From SIG607 sp045614505 (GTDB lineage: Bacteria > Bacillota > Clostridia > Oscillospirales > Acutalibacteraceae): 47,114 nucleotides of DNA. Below, piece after piece: positions 26,434 to 34,763 of the stretch. Every line of letters starts with the position of its first letter. Within the stretch, counting starts at the first letter, position 1. Location: the NCBI GenBank assembly GCA_045614505.1, contig JAZLDA010000054.1, positions 1 through 47,114 on the forward strand. Direction: 5' to 3'. The position numbers and the translations under genes are program-made. The notes below the pieces were generated by a model. It saw only the letters and a program-made list of their open reading frames with translations, did no database searches and had not been told where the DNA came from.

Positions 26434-27111
26434 TTATTTTATAATTTCTTTAATAACTTCACCGGCTATAATCAGACCCACGACGCTTGGAACAAAGGAG
26501 AGACTTCCGGGCGGGGTTAAGCGAACCTTAGGCTGTTCCTCGGAATAGACACATTTTAGTTTTTTAATTCCTCTTTTTTTAAGCTCGGTGCGGATAACCT
26601 TTGCAAGGGGGCAGACACTGGTTTTGTAAATGTCGGCGACCTTAAAAGCGGTTGCCTCAAGCTTATTTCCTGCACCCATAGAGCTGATAATGGGAGTCTT
26701 TACATTTGTTGCGTTAACTATTAAATTTAATTTAGCTTTTACACTGTCAATGGCGTCTATAATATAGTCGTAAGAGGACAAATTAAACTGTTGTTCAGTG
26801 TTACTGTCATAAAAAATAGGAAAGGTATTAATGACGGATTCTGGGTTTATATCAAGAAAGCGTTCTTTCAAAACATCAACCTTTTTCCTTCCCACAGTGC
26901 TGTGAAGTGCACAGAGTTGACGGTTTATGTTGGAAAGGGAAACTGTGTCAAAATCTATTAGGTCAAGGTGACAGACTCCTGCTCGAACCAGAGCTTCTGC
27001 GGCGTGTCCGCCTACTCCGCCCAAACCGAAAACCGCAACTTTACTGCTCTTTAATTTATGGAGATTTTCCTCGCCAATAACGGCGGCAGTGCGCGAAAAT
27101 TCTTCCTTCAT
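26434..27111 (-). CDS. tcdA: tRNA threonylcarbamoyladenosine dehydratase (ThiF/E1-like)
   Basis: A 225-residue ATP-dependent enzyme that cyclises N6-threonylcarbamoyladenosine at position 37 of ANN-decoding tRNAs to ct6A. The fold is ThiF/MoeB/E1-like: ATP loop VFGLGGVGGHAAEALVRAG, DFDTVSLSNINRQ (magnesium/ATP Asp and Arg), DAIDSVKAK, and a C-terminal PGSLSFVPSVVGLIIAGEVI typical of TcdA/CsdL. The start is taken at 27111 because AAAAGGAAG (27128-27120) lies eight bases upstream and the predicted transcript begins near 27127; an in-frame ATG at 27135 would lie upstream of that transcript start and has no ribosome site. It is divergent from the copper operon. Confidence 0.93.
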   Translation of the reverse strand: MKEEFSRTAAVIGEENLHKLKSSKVAVFGLGGVGGHAAEALVRAGVCHLDLIDFDTVSLSNINRQLCALHSTVGRKKVDVLKERFLDINPESVINTFPIFYDSNTEQQFNLSSYDYIIDAIDSVKAKLNLIVNATNVKTPIISSMGAGNKLEATAFKVADIYKTSVCPLAKVIRTELKKRGIKKLKCVYSEEQPKVRLTPPGSLSFVPSVVGLIIAGEVIKEIIK

Positions 27112-27133
27112 AATCTTCACTTCCTTTTCATTC

Positions 27134-27162
27134 ATAATACATTAAATATAAAAATATTGCAA
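27134..27162 (-). promoter_or_regulatory. Promoter of tcdA
   Basis: On the minus strand: TTGCAA (27162-27157), 17 bases, TATTAT (27139-27134). It sits back to back with the csoR promoter. Confidence 0.65.
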
Positions 27163-27173
27163 TGATAAATTTA

Positions 27174-27202
27174 TTGACATATACCCCTATGGGGTATATA
27201 AT
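27174..27202 (+). promoter_or_regulatory. csoR-copA promoter with embedded CsoR operator
   Basis: TTGACA (27174-27179), 17 bases, TATAAT (27197-27202), a consensus promoter. The spacer contains the palindrome TATACCCC-TAT-GGGGTATA (27180-27198), the GC-rich, A/T-flanked box known for Cu(I)-responsive CsoR repressors. Repressor bound here would block RNA polymerase; Cu(I) would release it. Confidence 0.93.
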
Positions 27203-27221
27203 ACAACTGAGGTGAATTCTA

Positions 27222-27518
27222 ATGAGTGATAATTGTAACTGCAAAATAAAAATCAGAGAAAATGATGAATATACCGCTCTTATTAACCGACTCAGCCGCA
27301 TTGAAGGGCAGATAAGAGGAATAAAGGGTATGGTGGAGAAAAACGCTTATTGCACCGATATTTTAGTTCAGGTTTCAGCCGTTACGGCGGCACTGAGCTC
27401 CTTTAACAGAGAACTGCTGTCTTCACATATAAAAGGCTGTGTTGCCAATGATATAAAGGCTGGAAAAGATGACACAGTTGACGAGCTTATAAATACTTTA
27501 GGGAAGCTGATGAAATGA
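27222..27518 (+). CDS. csoR: Copper-sensing transcriptional repressor CsoR
   Basis: A 98-residue all-helical repressor (DUF156 fold). The Cu(I) ligand triad Cys44, His69, Cys73 has the same spacing (25 and 4) as in Mycobacterium tuberculosis CsoR, which separates it from FrmR and RcnR relatives. The DNA-binding helix carries INRLSRIEGQIRGIKGMV. Two extra Cys at positions 5 and 7 lie in a short N-terminal tail. The ATG has GAGGTG (27209-27214) upstream; the stop overlaps the copA start (ATGA). It should repress its own operon through the palindrome inside the promoter and derepress it on copper excess. Confidence 0.95.
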   Translation: MSDNCNCKIKIRENDEYTALINRLSRIEGQIRGIKGMVEKNAYCTDILVQVSAVTAALSSFNRELLSSHIKGCVANDIKAGKDDTVDELINTLGKLMK

Positions 27519-29974
27519 GAAAATTTGATATTACCGGAATGAGCTGTGCAGCCTGCAGTGCAAGGGTTGAAAAAGCGGTGAGGGGTCTTGACGGAATTGA
27601 GAGCTGTGATGTCAATTTACTTACAAACTCTATGTCTGTGAGCGGCAGTGTGACTGACGAAAAAATAATAAACGCCGTTATAAATGCAGGGTACGGAGCA
27701 AGCGTTCAGGGACAGAAAAAACGTGAGGATGACTCCCTTAAGGACAGGGAAACTCCTTTACTGTTAAAACGACTTGCTGCTTCCCTTGCTTTTCTGATAC
27801 TTCTTATGTATATTTCAATGGGATATGTTATGTGGAACCTTCCCTTGCCGCAATTTTTAAGCGGTAATCCTATTGCCATAGGGCTTACTCAGCTTCTTCT
27901 TACAACTGTTGTTATGGTAATAAATCAGAAGTTTTTTATAAACGGCTTTAAGGGAATTATAAAGGGTGCGCCCAATATGGATACCCTTGTTTCGTTAGGC
28001 TCGGCTGCCGCGTTTATTTACAGCACCTACGAGCTTTATGCAATGACGGTGTCTCTGTCACACTCGCATCTGCATAACCTTTATTTTGAGTCTGCCGCTA
28101 TGATACTGACTCTGATTACTGTGGGTAAGATGCTGGAGGCAAAAAGCAAAGGCAGGACCACCGACGCCCTAAAGGGACTTATGAAGCTCTCCCCCAAAAC
28201 CGCAACGGTTATACGCTCCGGTGAGGAAATTGTAGTAAATATTGAGCAGGTAAAGGTGGGGGATATTTTCACCGTTAAGGCGGGAGAAAGCGTTCCTGTT
28301 GACGGAGTTATAGAAGAGGGTATTTGCTCCGTGGATGAATCTGCTATTACGGGAGAGAGCATACCTGTGGATAAAACTGCAGGAGACAGCGTATTTCCTG
28401 CCTGTGTATGCAAATCGGGTTTTATAAAATGCCGAGCTACCAGGGTAGGAGAAGATACAACCTTGTCTCAAATAATAAAAATGGTCAGTGATGCCGCTGC
28501 TTCTAAAGCGCCCATTGCCAGAATTGCCGACAAGGTTTCGGGGGTATTTGTACCCTTTGTTATTGCTGTCGCCGTTATTGCAACCGTAATCTGGCTGATT
28601 TCCGGTCAGTCCTTCGGTTATGCCCTTGCAAGAGGAATTTCGGTGTTGGTAATCAGTTGCCCCTGCGCTCTGGGACTTGCCACACCTGTTGCCATTATGG
28701 TGGGAAGCGGAGTGGGTGCAAAAAGAGGAATCCTCTTTAAAACTGCCGCTACTCTTGAGAATGCGGGAAAAACCGAAATAGTCGTTCTTGACAAAACGGG
28801 AACGGTTACGAGCGGAACACCAAAGGTTACCGATATTATTTCAGATAACAGTGAAAGGCTCTTACACCTTGCGGCGTCCCTTGAGAAAAAGAGCGAGCAT
28901 CCCTTGTCTCTTGCAATTATAAAAAAGGCGAATGAGCAGGGGATTGCCCTTGAAGAGACCGTCAATTTCACCACTCATCCGGGAAAGGGTGTTACGGCGT
29001 ATATTAATAATAACCTCATAGCGGGAGGGAAAACCGATTTTATAAAGGATTATTGCTCCGTTCCAGACAGTGCAAGAGAGCAGGCAAAAGCCCTTTCGGA
29101 TACAGGAAAAACACCGCTCTTTTTTTGCCAAAACGATGAATTTTTAGGCATTATTGCAGTGTCGGATTCCATAAAGCCCGACAGCCCCGAAGCGGTATCT
29201 ACCCTTCATAAAATGGGTATAAGAGTAGTTATGCTCACAGGAGACAATGAGGGCAGTGCAAGAGCAATCGGCAGACAAGCAGGAATTGATGAAATTATTT
29301 CAGAGGTGCTTCCCGAGGGTAAAGAACGGGAAATAAGGCGCCTTAAAGAGCAGGGTAAAGTTCTGATGGCAGGAGACGGAATTAACGACGCACCCGCCCT
29401 TACTGCCGCCGACATAGGTGTTGCAGTGGCAAGTGGCACCGATATAGCCGCTTCTGCCGCCGATATAGTTCTGTTAAACAGTACACTGACTGATATTCCT
29501 GCTCTAATAACCCTCAGCCGAGCAGTGCTCAGAAACATAAAACAAAATCTGTTCTGGGCGTTTATTTACAATGCTTTGGGAATTCCTCTTGCCGCAGGTG
29601 CTTTTATTTCACTTCTCGGCTGGCAGTTAAATCCTATGTTCGGCGCGGCGGCAATGAGTCTTTCGAGTTTTTGTGTCGTTATAAATGCTCTGAGGCTTAA
29701 TTTAATTAACATTTACTCTGCAAAAAGCAGAAAAGCCAAAACAAAAAAGGAGAAAGAAACAATGAAAAATACAATAAAAATCGAAGGTATGATGTGTCCT
29801 CACTGCGAGGCAAGAGTGAAGAGTATCCTGGAGGAAATGAGTGAAGTGGAAAGCGCTATTGTAAGCCACAAGGACGGTACTGCAATTGTTACTTTAAAGG
29901 AAGAAATTAATGACGAAATTTTGAAGAATGTTGTGGAAAATGCAGGATATAAAGTCCTTTCTATTGACATATAA
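27515..29974 (+). CDS. copA: Cu(I)-exporting P1B-type ATPase with fused C-terminal CopZ-like domain
   Basis: An 819-residue inner-membrane ATPase that pumps Cu(I) out of the cytosol. Order: N-terminal heavy-metal domain with GMSCAACSARV (Cys11, Cys14), eight predicted membrane helices, actuator loop TGES (279-282), the Cu-specific CPC motif in helix 6 (Cys382-Pro383-Cys384), phosphorylation site DKTGT (Asp426), nucleotide-binding EHP and GDGINDAPAL, and the helix-8 M-x-x-S-S motif (MSLSS). After a basic linker (KSRKAKTKKEKE) comes a second heavy-metal domain, MCPHCEARV (Cys761, Cys764), from residue 750 to the end. A metal domain at the C-terminus is unusual for CopA. It overlaps csoR by four bases and is under the CsoR box. 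Confidence 0.95.
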   Translation: MRKFDITGMSCAACSARVEKAVRGLDGIESCDVNLLTNSMSVSGSVTDEKIINAVINAGYGASVQGQKKREDDSLKDRETPLLLKRLAASLAFLILLMYISMGYVMWNLPLPQFLSGNPIAIGLTQLLLTTVVMVINQKFFINGFKGIIKGAPNMDTLVSLGSAAAFIYSTYELYAMTVSLSHSHLHNLYFESAAMILTLITVGKMLEAKSKGRTTDALKGLMKLSPKTATVIRSGEEIVVNIEQVKVGDIFTVKAGESVPVDGVIEEGICSVDESAITGESIPVDKTAGDSVFPACVCKSGFIKCRATRVGEDTTLSQIIKMVSDAAASKAPIARIADKVSGVFVPFVIAVAVIATVIWLISGQSFGYALARGISVLVISCPCALGLATPVAIMVGSGVGAKRGILFKTAATLENAGKTEIVVLDKTGTVTSGTPKVTDIISDNSERLLHLAASLEKKSEHPLSLAIIKKANEQGIALEETVNFTTHPGKGVTAYINNNLIAGGKTDFIKDYCSVPDSAREQAKALSDTGKTPLFFCQNDEFLGIIAVSDSIKPDSPEAVSTLHKMGIRVVMLTGDNEGSARAIGRQAGIDEIISEVLPEGKEREIRRLKEQGKVLMAGDGINDAPALTAADIGVAVASGTDIAASAADIVLLNSTLTDIPALITLSRAVLRNIKQNLFWAFIYNALGIPLAAGAFISLLGWQLNPMFGAAAMSLSSFCVVINALRLNLINIYSAKSRKAKTKKEKETMKNTIKIEGMMCPHCEARVKSILEEMSEVESAIVSHKDGTAIVTLKEEINDEILKNVVENAGYKVLSIDI
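29762..29974 (+). CDS. Internal in-frame start for a CopZ-like copper chaperone
   Basis: Within copA and in the same frame, ATG 29762 (copA Met750) is preceded by AAGGAG at 29747-29752 with nine bases of spacing. Translation from it would give a free 70-residue heavy-metal-associated domain with MCPHC, the size of stand-alone CopZ. The linker before it looks like a ribosome binding region read through as Lys/Glu codons, as if a separate copZ gene had fused to copA. Whether the internal start is used is inference. Confidence 0.5.
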   Translation: MKNTIKIEGMMCPHCEARVKSILEEMSEVESAIVSHKDGTAIVTLKEEINDEILKNVVENAGYKVLSIDI

Positions 29975-29993
29975 CCTGAATATAAAGTAAAAT
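29964..29993 (+). promoter_or_regulatory. Promoter of cysK (-35 inside the end of copA)
   Basis: TTGACA (29964-29969), 18 bases, TAAAAT (29988-29993). The -35 box overlaps the last codons of copA. No terminator separates the two genes, so readthrough from the copper promoter is possible. Confidence 0.55.
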
Positions 29994-30015
29994 AGTACCG
30001 AAATGAGGTATTTTA

Positions 30016-30939
30016 ATGAAGGTTTTTAGTGATATAAGCTCTCTTATCGGCAATACTCCCTTACTCTGCGTAAGTGATTATTGCGAAGAGACCCTGCCTG
30101 CTCAGGTTTTTGCAAAGCTTGAATATCTAAACCCGGCAGGAAGCGTTAAGGACAGAGCCGCCCTTTCTATGATAGAAAAGGCAGAAAAGGACGGAATTCT
30201 TAAGCAGGGGAGCGTGATAATCGAGCCCACCAGCGGAAACACAGGAATAGGCCTCGCCGCTATTGCCGCTTCACGCGGATATAAGGTCATTCTCACTATG
30301 CCCGAAACAATGAGCGTTGAAAGAAGGAAACTGCTTAGTGCTTATGGTGCTCGAATTGTTCTTACAAAGGGCGAAAAGGGAATGAAAGGTGCAATTGAGG
30401 AAGCCGAAAGAATAGCTAAGGAAACCCCGAACAGCTTTATTGCGGGGCAGTTTACTAACCCTGCCAATGTTGAGGCTCACTACCGTACCACCGGTCCTGA
30501 AATATATAATGACCTTAACGGTAATGTTGATATATTCGTTGCAGGTGTGGGTACAGGCGGCACGATTACCGGTGTGGGAAAATATCTTAAAGAAAAAAAT
30601 AAAGATATTAAAATTGTCGCTGTTGAGCCGACTGCTTCGCCAATGCTCTCAAAGGGAGAGGCAGGCCCTCATCCTCTGCAGGGAATTGGCGCAAATTTTG
30701 TGCCTGAAATACTGGACAGGAGCCTGATTGACGAAATCATAACCGTTTCGGGTGAAGAAGCATTTTCTGCTTCAAAAAACCTTGCAAAAAACAAAGGAAT
30801 TTTAGTGGGCATTTCTTCGGGTGCCGCCCTTTCTGCCGCAACGACTATTGCTAAAAGGCAGGAAAACAGCGGCAAAAATATTGTTGTGCTTCTGCCTGAT
30901 ACGGGAGACAGATATCTCTCTACTGCAATGTTTGACTGA
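30016..30939 (+). CDS. cysK: Cysteine synthase A (O-acetylserine sulfhydrylase)
   Basis: A 307-residue PLP enzyme that makes L-cysteine from O-acetylserine and sulfide. The PLP lysine is Lys45 in PAGSVKDRAA; PTSGNTGIGLA is the substrate loop, GVGTGGTITGVG binds the PLP phosphate, and ISSGAALSAA is the C-terminal PLP-pyridine site. Length and layout match CysK rather than CysM or cystathionine beta-synthase. TGAGGT lies before the ATG. It ends 11 bases before luxS, which generates homocysteine from S-ribosylhomocysteine, so the two serve sulfur amino-acid supply and recycling. Confidence 0.94.
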   Translation: MKVFSDISSLIGNTPLLCVSDYCEETLPAQVFAKLEYLNPAGSVKDRAALSMIEKAEKDGILKQGSVIIEPTSGNTGIGLAAIAASRGYKVILTMPETMSVERRKLLSAYGARIVLTKGEKGMKGAIEEAERIAKETPNSFIAGQFTNPANVEAHYRTTGPEIYNDLNGNVDIFVAGVGTGGTITGVGKYLKEKNKDIKIVAVEPTASPMLSKGEAGPHPLQGIGANFVPEILDRSLIDEIITVSGEEAFSASKNLAKNKGILVGISSGAALSAATTIAKRQENSGKNIVVLLPDTGDRYLSTAMFD

Positions 30940-30949
30940 GGTGATAAAA

Positions 30950-31405
30950 ATGGAAAGAATCGCAAGCTTTTCTGTTGACCATGATAAACTCACAAAGGGT
31001 ATATATGTTTCCCGAATTGACGGTGACGTTGTTACCTATGATATTCGTATGAAAAAGCCCAACGGCGGAGACTATCTTGAGAACGGTGCCATGCATACCT
31101 TTGAGCACCTTTTTGCAACCTATGCCAGAAATTCAAAGTACAGTGATAAGGTGATTTATGTAGGTCCTATGGGTTGCAGGACAGGTTTTTATTTGCTTAT
31201 GCGAGACAGCGTTTGCGTAACCGAGGTTATTGACCTTGTGAGAGAAGCGTTTGAATTTATAAAGGATTTTACCGGCAAAATTCCCGGCACAGAGAAAAAG
31301 GAGTGCGGCAATTACTTGGAGCACGACCTGCCCGGTGCAAAGGCGACGGCGGAAGATATGCTGTTGGTACTTGAAAATTACAGTGAAAAGGACACAAAGT
31401 ATTAG
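30950..31405 (+). CDS. luxS: S-ribosylhomocysteine lyase
   Basis: A 151-residue metalloenzyme that splits S-ribosylhomocysteine into homocysteine and DPD, the precursor of autoinducer-2. ATG 30950 has GAGGTG (30938-30943) immediately after the cysK stop. Metal ligands His49, His53 (HTFEH) and Cys119 (KKECGNY) and catalytic Glu52 and Cys76 (PMGCRTGF) are all present. Length is typical. It is co-transcribed with cysK. Its metabolic role in the activated methyl cycle is firm; true quorum sensing cannot be deduced. Confidence 0.96.
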   Translation: MERIASFSVDHDKLTKGIYVSRIDGDVVTYDIRMKKPNGGDYLENGAMHTFEHLFATYARNSKYSDKVIYVGPMGCRTGFYLLMRDSVCVTEVIDLVREAFEFIKDFTGKIPGTEKKECGNYLEHDLPGAKATAEDMLLVLENYSEKDTKY

Positions 31406-31414
31406 GAGGAAATT

Positions 31415-31747
31415 ATGATAGCATTTATTTGTCTGTTTTTTCCGGCAGTGGTTTCCCTTTGGATTTATGAACTGCTTATAAAAAAGAGCCTTTTAAAAAG
31501 ACAGCTCGTTTACAGATTTTGCTTTAATGCTTTGCTTATAAACGCTGTTTGCTTTGCTGTTAAAGCCTTCCTTTTGTCAACAGGCGGTGAGCCCCTTTTT
31601 ACCCTTTACAGCGATATGACTCCAAATGTGGCTGTGCGGTATCTTATTATGGCTCTGCCTGTTTCTGTTGTTCTCGCACTGGTTGAGGTTTTCCTCACAA
31701 AAAATATAAAGGTGACGGTTAGCGATGAAAAGGAAGACAAGGAATAA
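31415..31747 (+). CDS. Small membrane protein upstream of the phosphoglycerol transferase
   Basis: A 110-residue protein with three predicted membrane helices (about 2-22, 36-54 and 71-95) and a charged C-terminal tail (SDEKEDKE). AGGAGG lies nine bases before the ATG. I do not recognise a named family. Its stop is 23 bases inside the next gene, an MdoB/LtaS-like enzyme that itself has only about three membrane helices, so the two may act together in the membrane; that is inference from the coupling. Confidence 0.75.
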   Translation: MIAFICLFFPAVVSLWIYELLIKKSLLKRQLVYRFCFNALLINAVCFAVKAFLLSTGGEPLFTLYSDMTPNVAVRYLIMALPVSVVLALVEVFLTKNIKVTVSDEKEDKE

Positions 31748-33248
31748 AAAAAGGTTTCTTGCAATAAAAATTATAAGCTGTCTGCTTGTTTTTATTGGAG
31801 CTTTGTGCTTATTTTCGGCAAATTGGTATATAAACACCTACGGAGATTTGGGATTTGATTCCATTCTGTATACCCTCTTTTCCGACCTGGGCGGTGTGCA
31901 GGGCGGACTCATTGCAGACTTTGCTCTCGAGTCTCTTTTGCCAACCTACATTTTTACTGCCGTTATAGCATTGTTGCTCTTTATAAAACCGAAAAAACAG
32001 CTTAAAATAAGCTTCTTCGGTAAAAAGGAAATAAAAATTTTCCCCTTTAACCGTATTTCGGCTTTTGTGCTCTCATTAGTGCTTTGCTTTACTATGACTT
32101 TTGTTGCCGCCGACAAGGTGAGGCTTATAGATTATCTTGTGAGCAATTCACAGCAGACCGAGATTTACGACACGGTTTATGTTGACCCTCTTACTGCTGA
32201 AATTTCATTTCCCGAAAAAAAACAAAATCTTATTTATATTTATCTTGAGTCTATGGAGACCACATATTTCGGTAAAGAGCAGGGCGGAGCACTGCCCTAT
32301 AATGCCATTCCTGAGCTTTACTCCTTAGCGCAGGAGAATATAAACTTTTCTCACAGTGAGGATGTAGGCGGCTTTTTAACAGCAAACGGCGCAAGCTGGA
32401 CAATGGGCGCTCTTGTAGCGCAGTCCTCGGGCATACCGCTTAAAATTCCCTCTAATTTTGCCGACAACACCTACGGTAAAGACCGATTTTTAAAGGGTGC
32501 GGCAGGTATAACCAATGTTTTGCGTCAAAACGGCTATTATCAGGTGTTGATGTTCGGCTCAGACGCCGCTTTCGCTAATCGTGACAGATATTATCTTGAC
32601 CACGGAATCGACAAAATTTACGACCTTTATACTGCAAGAAAAGACGGAATTATTCCCGATGACTATTCTGTATGGTGGGGTATGGAGGATAAACATCTTT
32701 TTGCCTATGCAAAGGAAGTTTTAACCGAAATCTCTAAAGGGGACAAGCCTTTTGCTTTCACTACCCTTACTGTAGACACCCACCATATTGACGGATATTT
32801 TTGCGAATACTGTGAGCATCAATACGGTGAGCAGTATGAAAATGTTATGTCCTGCTCGTCCCGACAGGTCTATGAATTTGTAGAGTGGATAAAGGCGCAA
32901 CCGTTTTATGAGAACACCACCGTTGTTATAGCAGGTGACCATTTGACAATGGATTCGGGTTATATAAACAGAAATGTTGAAGCGGGGTACACCCGTCACG
33001 TATATAACTGCTTTATTAACTCAAAGGCTGAGGCTGAATCCACTAAAAACAGAGTTTTTACCGCTATGGATATGTTCCCCACAACTCTTGCGGCAATGGG
33101 CTGCGATATAAAGGGAAACAGACTGGGACTCGGTACAAATCTTTTCTCATCTACCCCCACTTTGCCCGAGGAAATGGGGTATAATGAGTTCAATAATGAA
33201 ATATCCAAAAATTCAGCCTGCTACACAGTTGAATTTATGATGCAATAA
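31725..33248 (+). CDS. MdoB/LtaS-like phosphoglycerol transferase (sulfatase fold)
   Basis: A 507-residue membrane enzyme with about three N-terminal helices (residues 12-32, 65-86, 103-128) and a large extracytoplasmic sulfatase-fold domain. Motifs fit phosphoglycerol transferases: IYIYLESMETTYF (metal Glu), the putative Thr nucleophile in GASWTMGALVAQSSGIPL (very like the MdoB/OpgB GTxWT...GIPL block), TLTVDTHHIDGYFCEYC and AGDHLTM (metal His/Asp). It would transfer glycerol-phosphate from phosphatidylglycerol to a lipoteichoic-acid-like or glycan acceptor. It resembles MdoB more than Staphylococcus LtaS in the nucleophile block. Translation is coupled to the upstream small membrane protein (23-base overlap, AAAGGTG about ten bases upstream). 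A terminator follows. Confidence 0.86.
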   Translation: MKRKTRNKKRFLAIKIISCLLVFIGALCLFSANWYINTYGDLGFDSILYTLFSDLGGVQGGLIADFALESLLPTYIFTAVIALLLFIKPKKQLKISFFGKKEIKIFPFNRISAFVLSLVLCFTMTFVAADKVRLIDYLVSNSQQTEIYDTVYVDPLTAEISFPEKKQNLIYIYLESMETTYFGKEQGGALPYNAIPELYSLAQENINFSHSEDVGGFLTANGASWTMGALVAQSSGIPLKIPSNFADNTYGKDRFLKGAAGITNVLRQNGYYQVLMFGSDAAFANRDRYYLDHGIDKIYDLYTARKDGIIPDDYSVWWGMEDKHLFAYAKEVLTEISKGDKPFAFTTLTVDTHHIDGYFCEYCEHQYGEQYENVMSCSSRQVYEFVEWIKAQPFYENTTVVIAGDHLTMDSGYINRNVEAGYTRHVYNCFINSKAEAESTKNRVFTAMDMFPTTLAAMGCDIKGNRLGLGTNLFSSTPTLPEEMGYNEFNNEISKNSACYTVEFMMQ

Positions 33249-33253
33249 ACCTT

Positions 33254-33285
33254 ACTCCGCCTTCTAAAAAAAGGCGGAGTTTTTT
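33254..33285 (+). terminator. Intrinsic terminator after the phosphoglycerol transferase
   Basis: Stem ACTCCGCCTT 33254-33263 / AAGGCGGAGT 33271-33280, loop CTAAAAA, then a T-run 33280-33285. Confidence 0.92.
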
Positions 33286-33296
33286 GGCTCTTGACC

Positions 33297-33325
33297 TTGC
33301 ATATTTAGTAAATATATAGTATAAT
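33297..33325 (+). promoter_or_regulatory. Promoter of the miaB-mutSL-miaA long operon
   Basis: TTGCAT (33297-33302), 17 bases, TATAAT (33320-33325). It is the only clear promoter I can see before the unbroken gene series that runs to the window edge. Confidence 0.75.
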
Positions 33326-33356
33326 AAACCTATCTATGTAAAAAGGAGCATAACTT

Positions 33357-34760
33357 TTGGAATTACTTGATTACAGAGAAGAACAAAAGGTATATATTTC
33401 CCGTATGCCGGCATTGCTCAATGAGGTTTACGGCAGAGTTCCCACCGCCTGTATTTTCACATACGGCTGTCAGCAGAATGTCAGTGATTCGGAGCGTATG
33501 AAGGGTATGCTCAGCGAAATGGGATACAAAATCGTTGATGAAGCTGAGGGAGCGGATTTTGTTCTTTATAATACCTGTGCTGTCCGCGGTCACGCCGAGG
33601 ACAGAGTATACGGTAATATCGGCGCTATGAAGCACTACAAGAGAAGACACCCCGGTATGGTAATTGCTATATGCGGCTGTATGGCTCAGCAGGAATCGGT
33701 TAAGGAAAGAATGAAAAAAAGCTATCCTTACGTAGACCTTGTTTTCGGCACCCACGTTCAGTACCGACTGCCCGAGTTTCTTTATAAACGACTGAGCGGC
33801 TCACCGAGAATTTTTGAAATCGGTGAGAATGAAAAAATCGTTGAGGGAATACCTGTTAACCGTGACGGAAAGTATAAAGCGTGGCTTCCCATTATGTACG
33901 GCTGTAATAATTTCTGCAGCTACTGTATAGTGCCTTATGTGAGAGGCAGGGAGCGTTCCCGTCATCCCCATGATATTTTAGCTGAAGCAAGAGAGCTTGT
34001 GGCTAAAGGCTATAAGGACATTACCCTTTTGGGACAGAATGTTAATTCCTACGGTGCAGGCTGTGATTTCTCGCTTAATTTTGCGGGACTTCTTCGGAAA
34101 ATTAACGAGATAGACGGAGACTTTCGTATCCGCTTTATGACCTCTCATCCTAAGGACTGCACCGAAGAGCTTCTTGATGCAATGAGGGACTGTGAGAAGG
34201 TTGCCCGTCATTTGCATCTACCTTTCCAAAGCGGAAGCGACAGGATTTTAAAACTGATGAACAGAAGATACTCAAGAGAGAAGTATCTTTCAGTAATTAA
34301 AGCGGCAAGAGAAAGAATGCCCTATATTTCACTGACAAGTGATATTATCGTTGGCTTCCCCGGGGAAACCTATGAAGATTTCAGAGAAACTTTGTCACTT
34401 GTTGAAGAAGTGAAATTTTCTTCCCTTTTCACCTTTATCTATTCGCCCCGAAACGGCACTCCCGCCGCCGTTATGGACGACCCTGTCAGCAGAGAAGAAA
34501 AGGGTAAATGGTTTGACGAACTGCTAAAGACTCAGGAGAAAATAAGCAGAGAAATAAATGCCGACACAGTTGGCAAGACCTTCAGAGTGCTTTGTGACGA
34601 TTACGGCAGAAAAGAAGGCAAAATGGCAGGTCACACGGTGGGCACTGCAGTTATAGAATTTGACGGCGACCAAAGTGATTTGGGCAAATTCATAAATGTT
34701 AAGGTAGAAAAAGTAACGAGCGTGCTTGAAGGCACAAGGTTGGATTTAAAAGGAGAATAA
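33357..34760 (+). CDS. miaB: tRNA-2-methylthio-N6-dimethylallyladenosine synthase
   Basis: A 467-residue radical-SAM methylthiotransferase that turns i6A37 of tRNA into ms2i6A37. TTG 33357 is the start because AAGGAG (33343-33348) is eight bases upstream; the first internal ATG (Met17) has none. The N-terminal MTTase domain has auxiliary-cluster Cys in TYGCQQN (Cys38), YNTCAVRG and ICGCMAQQ; the radical-SAM cluster is CNNFCSYC (Cys183, Cys187, Cys190); a TRAM-like RNA-binding domain ends the protein (about 400-467). It opens an operon that also contains miaA, which makes its substrate. Confidence 0.96.
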   Translation: MELLDYREEQKVYISRMPALLNEVYGRVPTACIFTYGCQQNVSDSERMKGMLSEMGYKIVDEAEGADFVLYNTCAVRGHAEDRVYGNIGAMKHYKRRHPGMVIAICGCMAQQESVKERMKKSYPYVDLVFGTHVQYRLPEFLYKRLSGSPRIFEIGENEKIVEGIPVNRDGKYKAWLPIMYGCNNFCSYCIVPYVRGRERSRHPHDILAEARELVAKGYKDITLLGQNVNSYGAGCDFSLNFAGLLRKINEIDGDFRIRFMTSHPKDCTEELLDAMRDCEKVARHLHLPFQSGSDRILKLMNRRYSREKYLSVIKAARERMPYISLTSDIIVGFPGETYEDFRETLSLVEEVKFSSLFTFIYSPRNGTPAAVMDDPVSREEKGKWFDELLKTQEKISREINADTVGKTFRVLCDDYGRKEGKMAGHTVGTAVIEFDGDQSDLGKFINVKVEKVTSVLEGTRLDLKGE

Positions 34761-34763
34761 AAA

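Noticed and set aside
30821..30949. Longer luxS reading frame starting inside cysK
   Set aside because: The segment is the cysK coding sequence in another frame; ATG 30950 has GAGGTG and gives the normal LuxS N-terminus.
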